In this document: piece after piece, positions 6,858-11,302 of the stretch
Position numbering within the stretch: position 1 is the first letter of the stretch
Layout of the letters: every line of letters starts with the position of its first letter
Assembly: GCA_027490595.1 (NCBI GenBank)
Contig: JAIXXU010000212.1
Location: forward strand, 1 to 11,302
From: Pseudomonadota bacterium
GTDB taxonomy: Bacteria; Bdellovibrionota_B; Oligoflexia; Silvanigrellales; Silvanigrellaceae
DNA length: 11,302 nt
Reading direction: 5' to 3'
Made by a program: the position numbers and the translations under genes
The notes under the pieces: generated by a model
The model's database searches: none
Told to the model about the DNA's origin: nothing
The model's input: the letters and a program-made list of their open reading frames with translations, nothing else

Positions 6858-6886
6858 TGACAAGCAATGGCGCCTGGGAACACAAT
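6857..6886 (+). promoter_or_regulatory. Predicted promoter of cNMP-CPBP copy 1
   Basis: TTGACA (6857-6862, perfect -35) and CACAAT (6881-6886) are separated by 18 bases. Exactly the same boxes and spacing occur before copy 2, although much of the spacer has diverged, which supports function. Confidence 0.6.
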
Positions 6887-6901
6887 AATAAATAAAGACC
6901 C

Positions 6902-6923
6902 TACAACTAGATATCATTTTGGA
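6902..6923 (+). promoter_or_regulatory. 22-base block identical in both copies, in the predicted 5' leader
   Basis: Bases 6902-6923 are identical to 8492-8513 while flanking leader sequence has diverged. The block contains the palindrome GATATC and ends in TTTTGGA about 15 bases before the ATG position. It begins about 15 bases after the -10 box, so it would lie in the transcript leader. It could be a regulator site or an RNA element affecting translation. Confidence 0.45.
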
Positions 6924-6937
6924 AATCTGAAAAAATT

Positions 6938-6997
6938 ATGGATAAAGTTGTTATTGATATACAAAATATTTTAAAAAATACAACATAATGTTCAGTC
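6938..6997 (+). pseudogene. Disrupted 5' end of cNMP-CPBP copy 1 (stop at codon 17)
   Basis: The ATG at 6938 matches the start of copy 2 and opens MDKVVIDIQNILKNTT. It then meets TAA at 6986-6988, where copy 2 has GTA (Val17). The frame continues unchanged to 8089, so from 6938 the gene would have 383 sense-equivalent codons like copy 2. The lost segment is the N-terminal helix leading into the cyclic-nucleotide-binding domain. Confidence 0.75.
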
Positions 6998-8089
6998 TTG
7001 TCTGACCATAATCTTGAAAAAAAAAAAAAAAAATTCATTCTTTACATAGCGCCAACAAACACCACCCTTGTCAAAGAAGGAGAACAGTCTAAATCACTTT
7101 TTATTATTGCAGAAGGAGAGGCCGAAGTTCTAAAAACCGATGAAACATCTAAGCAGAGTCATACAATTGCCAAACTGACTCAAGGAGACGTTATTGGAGA
7201 ATTAGGTCTATTGGGGAAAGAACCACGATCCGCATCCATAATTAGCAAATCGCAAATTTCCTACATAAGCATAACGTATGATGATCTTGAGAATTTCGTT
7301 GAAACACACTTGAATGTAAAATCTCTACTATTCTTTCATATAGCCAAGATTATGGAGAAACGATTAAAGCAACTTAATAAAACCACGGTAAAATATCTTC
7401 AATTACAAATTGAAACAGGCAGGTTTCTGGTCATTTTAACCTTGATGCAAATTATATTTGCTTTTAGTCTAACGGGCATAACACTTCTAGCCAAAAGCTT
7501 CACTTCAACCACATACCTTTCCGTGCCTTTGCTATTTACGTTCTTCTTCATTTCTCTTTACTACATTAAAAAAACAAATATGCCCTTGAAAACCTACGGC
7601 TTAACTCTTAAAAATGGATGGAAATACTCATTAGAAGGCTTTGTACTTTCCATTCCTGTATGCATTATTATGATTGCTGTGAAGTATTTTCTCATAAAGT
7701 ATACAAACATATTCACGGGTAAAGAAATTTTTGAGTTAGCCTTGTTTCAAAAAGACGACTCTGTATATCAAATTTTTATCATTTGCCTCTTGTATGCCGT
7801 GGGTGTTCCACTTCAAGAATTTCTGAACCGAGGAGGTCTTCAAGGCGCATTGCAAAGATTCCTAACAGGCAAAAACAAAAATTTACTTGCTGTTTTGATT
7901 TCAACACTTCAGTTTTCAGTCATGCACTTACCAATTTCACCAAAGCTTGCACTTGGGGTAGTGCCATTAGGATTATTTTGGGGTTGGATGTTTTTAAGAC
8001 AAAGATCTTTATTTGGAGTAACAATATCACACATTATTATTGGCATCTTTACTTTAAATCTTCTTGGGTTGGATGAATTATTTTTTTAG
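6998..8089 (+). CDS. cNMP-binding/CPBP membrane protein, copy 1, N-terminally truncated by a nonsense codon
   Basis: This is the open part (363 residues) of the first paralogue, readable from a TTG at 6998, the first usable start after the stop at 6986. No good ribosome binding site precedes that TTG, so expression is doubtful. The cyclic-nucleotide-binding domain retains VKEGE, GDVIGELGLL and the cassette EPRSAS. It is followed by about seven hydrophobic segments and a CPBP (Rce1/Abi-like) core: QEFLNRG where the family has EExxxRG, FSVMH, and SHIIIG. An unbroken run of 17 As (7017-7033) encodes five lysines where copy 2 reads KISQK; such a tract is prone to slippage. The rest aligns with copy 2 without gaps, implying selection persisted until recently. 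It may be a pseudogene in early decay, or a shortened working protein. Confidence 0.75.
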   Translation: MSDHNLEKKKKKFILYIAPTNTTLVKEGEQSKSLFIIAEGEAEVLKTDETSKQSHTIAKLTQGDVIGELGLLGKEPRSASIISKSQISYISITYDDLENFVETHLNVKSLLFFHIAKIMEKRLKQLNKTTVKYLQLQIETGRFLVILTLMQIIFAFSLTGITLLAKSFTSTTYLSVPLLFTFFFISLYYIKKTNMPLKTYGLTLKNGWKYSLEGFVLSIPVCIIMIAVKYFLIKYTNIFTGKEIFELALFQKDDSVYQIFIICLLYAVGVPLQEFLNRGGLQGALQRFLTGKNKNLLAVLISTLQFSVMHLPISPKLALGVVPLGLFWGWMFLRQRSLFGVTISHIIIGIFTLNLLGLDELFF

Positions 8090-8366
8090 TATCTTATTTT
8101 TTTCTTGATGACAATACATATAATCAAGGTAAGATCCTAAATATTTTTGAAAAATCAAAAGACTATGAAGCTAAGTCTTGGTTCATATAAAAAGAAATGC
8201 TAAAAATTTTTTGAATTAAAACTAGCTTTTTTTAACAATGACCAGAGAAATAAATCTACACGACAAGAATATTAAGAAAAATAATTACATCTCTTACAAA
8301 TTTTTCTCTATAAAAATTTTCTTAAATGCCTAGAATAATCAATTTATTATTGGCAGTATCAATAAA
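8090..8366. other. AT-rich intergenic stretch after copy 1
   Basis: No convincing gene is present. CTTGAT (8104-8109) and ATCAAG (8123-8128) form an inverted repeat with a 13-base loop that could weakly end the copy 1 transcript, but no T run follows it. The rest is low-complexity A/T sequence with short A and T runs. Similarity to the copy 1 upstream region begins only at about 8367. Confidence 0.5.
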
Positions 8367-8423
8367 ATTATCGAAAAGTGCGGTTCTGTATAGAAAAATT
8401 TTCCTAATAAACTCATATTTCCT

Positions 8424-8438
8424 AATGCCAAAGGCATT
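8424..8438. promoter_or_regulatory. Perfect inverted repeat upstream of copy 2 promoter
   Basis: AATGCC-AAA-GGCATT is a perfect 6-bp inverted repeat 11 bases before the -35 box, matching the near-perfect site before copy 1. The Ts after it also make it look like a short terminator, but it sits upstream of a promoter in both copies, so an operator is as likely. Confidence 0.4.
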
Positions 8439-8449
8439 TTTTAAAATTC

Positions 8450-8479
8450 TTGACAAACAAGAACACCTCGAAGCACAAT
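8450..8479 (+). promoter_or_regulatory. Predicted promoter of cNMP-CPBP copy 2
   Basis: TTGACA (8450-8455) and CACAAT (8474-8479) with 18 bases between them, identical in boxes and spacing to the copy 1 promoter. The 22-base leader block follows at 8492-8513. Confidence 0.6.
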
Positions 8480-8526
8480 AAAAACAGCTTTTACAACTAG
8501 ATATCATTTTGGACTATTGAAAAATT

Positions 8527-9678
8527 ATGGAAAAAATTTCTGTTGATATAAAAAATATTTTAAAAAATACAACAGTATTTTCAACTTTATCGACATCTAA
8601 TATCGAAAAGATCTCACAAAAATTCATTATTCATACAGCACCATCAAACACCATCCTTGTTAAAGAAGGAGAAGAGTCCCAATCACTTATCATTATTGCA
8701 CAAGGGGATGCCGAAGTTTTAAAGACTGAAGAAATAACTAAGCAGTCACACGCTATTGCAAAGCTTTCTCAAGGTGACGTCATTGGAGAACTAGGATTAT
8801 TAAGCAAAGAACCACGATCCGCATCCATAGTTAGCTCATCGCAAATAACATACATAAGTATAACATATACCGATCTTGAAAAATTTATGGAAACGCATTT
8901 GAAAGCGAAATCTTTACTACTCCTACATATTGCTAAGATTATGGAAAAACGATTAAAACATCTAAACTATACCACAGTTAGATACCTTCAATTACAAATT
9001 GAAACAGGCCGATTTTTGGTCATGATAACCTTTATGCAAATTACATTTGTTTTTAGCTTAAGTGGCATAGCATATATAGCCAAAAGTGTTACTTCAACCA
9101 CATACCTTTCCGTACCTTTGTTATTTGTTTTTTTCTTTTTTTCTCTTTACTACATAAAAAGAACAAATATGCCATTGAGCACATATGGCTTAACGAGTAA
9201 GAATGGTTGGCGATATTCATTTGAAAGCGTAGCAATTTCAATTCCTATATGTATTATTATATTTTTCGTGAAGGTTTTTCTCATAAAATTTACAAATATA
9301 TTTCCAAGTAAAGAAATCTTTAATTCATCACTGTTTCAAAGTCATGACTCTTTATATCAAATCACTATCATTTGCCTGCTGTACGCTATAGGAGTCCCAC
9401 TTCAGGAATTGCTAAATAGAGGGGGTCTTCAAGGCGCATTGCAAAACTTTCTAACAGGAAAACACAAAGATTTAATCGCTATTATGATTTCAACACTTCA
9501 GTTTTCTGCTATGCATTTACCAATTTCTCAAAAGCTTGCCATTGGAGTATTACCACTGGGGATATTTTGGGGCTGGATGTTTTTAAAACAAAGATCTTTG
9601 CTTGGTGTGACAATATCACATATCATTATTGGTATCTTTGCTTTAAATATTCTTGATTTAAAAAAATTATTTTTTTAA
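8527..9678 (+). CDS. Cyclic-nucleotide-binding domain fused to CPBP-type intramembrane protease-like domain, copy 2
   Basis: An intact 383-residue protein. Residues 15-125 form a cyclic-nucleotide-binding domain: VFSTLSTSNIEKI entry helix, VKEGEES near 45-51, and phosphate-binding cassette GELGLLSKEPRSAS (87-100) with Glu88 and Arg97 in place, so cAMP or cGMP binding is plausible. Residues 130-160 are a helical linker (HIAKIMEKRLKHL). About seven membrane segments follow near 163-184, 190-210, 232-254, 276-291, 315-330, 337-353 and 358-376. The membrane part resembles CPBP proteins (Rce1-type prenyl endopeptidases, bacterial Abi/immunity proteins): QELLNRG (293-299), FSAMH (326-330) and SHIIIG (364-369). 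The first catalytic Glu of EExxxR is Gln293, and the position of the usual Asn four after the second His is Gly369, so proteolysis may be lost. No Shine-Dalgarno sequence is obvious. It is probably an inner-membrane sensor; its target is unknown. Confidence 0.85.
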   Translation: MEKISVDIKNILKNTTVFSTLSTSNIEKISQKFIIHTAPSNTILVKEGEESQSLIIIAQGDAEVLKTEEITKQSHAIAKLSQGDVIGELGLLSKEPRSASIVSSSQITYISITYTDLEKFMETHLKAKSLLLLHIAKIMEKRLKHLNYTTVRYLQLQIETGRFLVMITFMQITFVFSLSGIAYIAKSVTSTTYLSVPLLFVFFFFSLYYIKRTNMPLSTYGLTSKNGWRYSFESVAISIPICIIIFFVKVFLIKFTNIFPSKEIFNSSLFQSHDSLYQITIICLLYAIGVPLQELLNRGGLQGALQNFLTGKHKDLIAIMISTLQFSAMHLPISQKLAIGVLPLGIFWGWMFLKQRSLLGVTISHIIIGIFALNILDLKKLFF

Positions 9679-9706
9679 AAACATAACCCACATTCATTAG
9701 TTTAAT

Positions 9707-9957
9707 TTAGCCACAATTCATAATATCTTTTTTTCTATTGAGGGCATAAAACATCAAAACAATTTCCACAAATTGATTTTCGGGGTTAAAGAAATATTTA
9801 ACCTGATTACTCATATTAATTTTAGTCGTATCCACTTGCGCCACAAATGAGTAGAGCACTTAGCCACCAGGGTTAAGAGCATTCAAGCCACTGCGGTCAA
9901 TGGAGCCTAAACGCTAAATCGAGCATGCCTTTGGTCTTTGGCTTCAGCCACCTCCCG
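9707..9957 (-). pseudogene. Possible decayed gene remnant on the minus strand
   Basis: Reading from 9957 downwards, one frame gives REVAEAKDQRHARFSV and stops. A neighbouring frame continues RLGSIDRSGLNALNPGG and stops. After that stop the same frame runs 50 codons from a GTG (9859) as VLYSFVAQVDTTKI onward, to TAA at 9709-9707. Three protein-like stretches joined by one frameshift and one stop, in a patch of different base composition, suggest a broken gene such as a mobile-element remnant. I do not recognise the family, so this is an inference. Confidence 0.3.
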
Positions 9958-10002
9958 AATAATTTTTATTTTTCTTAATATAAAATCTTCATTAAGTTTT
10001 TT

Positions 10003-10032
10003 TTGAAAAGAGACGATTATATTATTTATAAG
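10003..10032 (+). promoter_or_regulatory. Predicted promoter of the GH3-family gene
   Basis: TTGAAA (10003-10008) and TATAAG (10027-10032) are separated by 18 bases, with the ATG 37 bases after the -10 box. Each box differs from consensus at one base. The sequence is so AT-rich that chance matches are likely. Confidence 0.4.
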
Positions 10033-10069
10033 AGTGTAATTAAATTTTATATTTATTATTGGATTATTT

Positions 10070-11302
10070 ATGTCATTTTTTAAAAAAATTATTCTTAACA
10101 CAATAACTCATATGAGATGGCAGCATTTTTTATCTAGTTGTCACAATCTAGAAAAAAATCAAAACGATTTATTAATGAAGATTATTCGTATGAATAAACA
10201 CACTGATTTTGGAAAAGAACATAATTTTTTAAATACAAAAACACCAGAAGATTTTTTAAAAAATGTTCCAATTAGAGACTGGAATGGCTTTTCTAGTTAT
10301 ATTGATAGAATTATGAAAGGTCATTCCAATGTTCTGACTGATGGGCCACTTCCAAAGATGTTTAATAGAACTTCTGGGACTACTGGAAAATATAAGCTAA
10401 TACCAGTCAATGAAGAAGTTATCAAAGTAAATTCAATTTCACAGAAGTTATGGATTTACTCTGCATTCAAACAACATGAAGATTTATTAGAAGGTAAGTT
10501 TTTACCAATTGTAAATAGAGCTGTAGAGGGTTATACCGATCTTAATATTCCTTATGGCGCTGTCTCTGGTATGATGTTTCGTGATGCTAATTTTTTAATT
10601 AAATCTAGTTACGCATATCCATACAGTATTTTAGAAATTGATAATTACATTGACAGACAATATGCTTTAATGAGATTTTGTATTCCTGAAAACATTAGTG
10701 TTATTATATGCCTAAATCCAAATGTGTTAATAAAACTTTTTGAATTTGTAAATGATAATAAAGAAAAAATTATAAAAGATATATATGATGGTACATTATC
10801 AAATATAAAAAATATTCCTACTAAAATAAGAAATGAATTAAATCATAAATTGTTACCAAAGAAAAATTTCGCTCGAAAACTGGAAAATTTAATTGAAAGA
10901 AAAGGCATGTTGTTGCCCTGTGATTATTGGGAAAATCTTAAGTTAATTGGTTGTTTTAAGAATGGCAGCGTTGGTAAATCTATACAGAAAATATATCAAT
11001 GGTACCCATCTGGTATTTCTGTGAGAGACTTAGGACTTATTTCTAGCGAAGCACATATTTCAATTCCAATTTTGGATGAAAATAACAGTGGTTTGCTTAC
11101 ATCTCATGCTAATTTTTTTGAATTTATTTCTGAAAGTGAGGCTAATAAATCTAATCCGAAAACTTTTTTAGCACATCAATTAGAACTTGGCTGCACATAT
11201 AAATTAATTGTTACAACTGTAAATGGTTTATATAGGTACAATATTAATGACTTCATTGAGGTCACAGGATTTTTAAATGGGGCACCCCTAATTCGTTTTT
11301 TG
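10070..11302 (+). CDS. GH3-family acyl-acid amido synthetase homologue (3' end outside window)
   Basis: An open frame of 411 codons runs from ATG 10070 to the window edge with no stop, so the C-terminus is missing. The protein belongs to the GH3 family of the adenylate-forming (ANL) superfamily, which in plants activates acids such as jasmonate or auxin with ATP and joins them to amino acids. The nucleotide-binding motif TSGTTGK is at 101-107, a second motif ISSEAH at 324-329, and GLYRYNINDFIEVTGF from 386, the third ATP-binding region. The N-terminal pattern (FGKEHNF, FLKNVPIRDW) also fits. The start has only a weak TTGGA ahead. Base composition is clearly more AT-rich than the left half of the window, and the gene sits beyond a GC-shifted remnant, consistent with an acquired gene. 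The substrate cannot be told from sequence; bacterial members are largely uncharacterised. Confidence 0.88.
   Translation, partial: MSFFKKIILNTITHMRWQHFLSSCHNLEKNQNDLLMKIIRMNKHTDFGKEHNFLNTKTPEDFLKNVPIRDWNGFSSYIDRIMKGHSNVLTDGPLPKMFNRTSGTTGKYKLIPVNEEVIKVNSISQKLWIYSAFKQHEDLLEGKFLPIVNRAVEGYTDLNIPYGAVSGMMFRDANFLIKSSYAYPYSILEIDNYIDRQYALMRFCIPENISVIICLNPNVLIKLFEFVNDNKEKIIKDIYDGTLSNIKNIPTKIRNELNHKLLPKKNFARKLENLIERKGMLLPCDYWENLKLIGCFKNGSVGKSIQKIYQWYPSGISVRDLGLISSEAHISIPILDENNSGLLTSHANFFEFISESEANKSNPKTFLAHQLELGCTYKLIVTTVNGLYRYNINDFIEVTGFLNGAPLIRFL

Larger units (their letters stand above)
6773..8089 (+). repeat. First copy of a tandem duplication (promoter region plus cNMP-CPBP gene)
   Basis: Similarity to 8367-9678 begins at ATTATCGA about 165 bases before the ATG position (6938) and runs to the stop codon. 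The coding parts align without net length change. Similarity stops at the end of the gene, since the 3' flanks differ. By eye the coding identity is high but far from complete, so the duplication is not recent. Confidence 0.85.
8367..9678 (+). repeat. Second copy of the tandem duplication
   Basis: This is the counterpart of 6773-8089. It includes about 160 bases of upstream region with promoter, inverted repeat and 22-base block, and a gene of exactly the same codon number. The copies are in direct orientation, separated by about 280 unrelated bases. Confidence 0.85.
9679..10069. other. Intergenic region with a higher-GC patch between cNMP-CPBP copy 2 and the GH3 gene
   Basis: No intact gene of convincing length is present. 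About 9828-9960 is roughly 53 percent G+C by hand count, against very AT-rich flanks, and holds what looks like a decayed coding remnant on the minus strand (separate entry). GGTTAAA-GAAATA-TTTAACC (9784-9803) is a perfect 7-bp inverted repeat without a T run. The last 110 bases are very AT-rich and carry the predicted GH3 promoter. Confidence 0.5.

Noticed and set aside
8326..8481. 51-codon plus-strand frame beginning MPRIINLLLA upstream of copy 2
   Set aside because: The matching region of copy 1 has stops and a one-base length difference, and the shared part shows amino-acid changes, so coding is not supported on this strand.
8322..8507. 61-codon minus-strand frame upstream of copy 2
   Set aside because: It is in a different frame from the conserved antisense stretch and has no counterpart upstream of copy 1.
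6998..9678. Complete Pycsar or CBASS defence system
   Set aside because: No nucleotide cyclase or CD-NTase gene is present in the window, so only an effector-like architecture can be reported.
9907..10101. 64-codon minus-strand frame over the GH3 start
   Set aside because: Most of it is AT-rich low-complexity sequence antisense to the GH3 promoter and start; only its last 16 or so codons belong to the possible remnant.
1..11302. CRISPR array or intact insertion sequence
   Set aside because: No regularly spaced short repeats, no intact transposase and no terminal inverted repeats with target duplications were seen.

Overview
The window is a piece of chromosome from a low-GC Gram-negative bacterium. 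I cannot place it to genus because there is no rRNA gene or strong taxon marker. The Rsm22-type rRNA methyltransferase homologue is typical of alphaproteobacteria and mitochondria but also occurs elsewhere. The fused biotin enzyme, the GH3-type adenylating enzyme and the low GC would suit a host-associated or protist-associated lineage; that is inference.

Layout. The left part (1-6700) is moderately AT-rich and gene-dense. It begins with the 3' end of mltG (peptidoglycan lytic transglycosylase). Next come an unrecognised 395-residue protein and an Rsm22-like protein, probably in one operon. Rsm22 runs convergently, with no spacer, into tRNA-Arg(TCT) on the minus strand. Upstream of that tRNA on the same strand is a fused bioD-bioA gene covering two consecutive steps of biotin synthesis. 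Divergent from it is a secreted cysteine-containing protein whose signal peptide is split by a one-base deletion in a T run. A 45-residue very basic protein and tRNA-Ser(TGA) follow.

The right part (6700-11302) is markedly more AT-rich and looks accessory. It holds two tandem paralogues of an unusual fusion: an N-terminal cyclic-nucleotide-binding domain joined to a multi-pass CPBP (Rce1/Abi-like) membrane domain. Both conceptual genes are 383 codons long. The first has an in-frame stop at codon 17 and a 17-base A run; the second is intact. Each carries its own copy of a conserved upstream region with a TTGACA-N18-CACAAT promoter, an inverted repeat and a 22-base identical block. After them lies a higher-GC patch that looks like a decayed coding remnant, then a GH3-family acyl-acid amido synthetase homologue running off the right end.

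The most interesting items are the cNMP-CPBP pair, whose protease motif lacks two expected catalytic residues while the nucleotide-binding cassette looks intact, and the BioD-BioA fusion, which resembles the eukaryotic bifunctional enzyme. No nucleotide cyclase is present in the window, so no complete signalling or defence system can be claimed.
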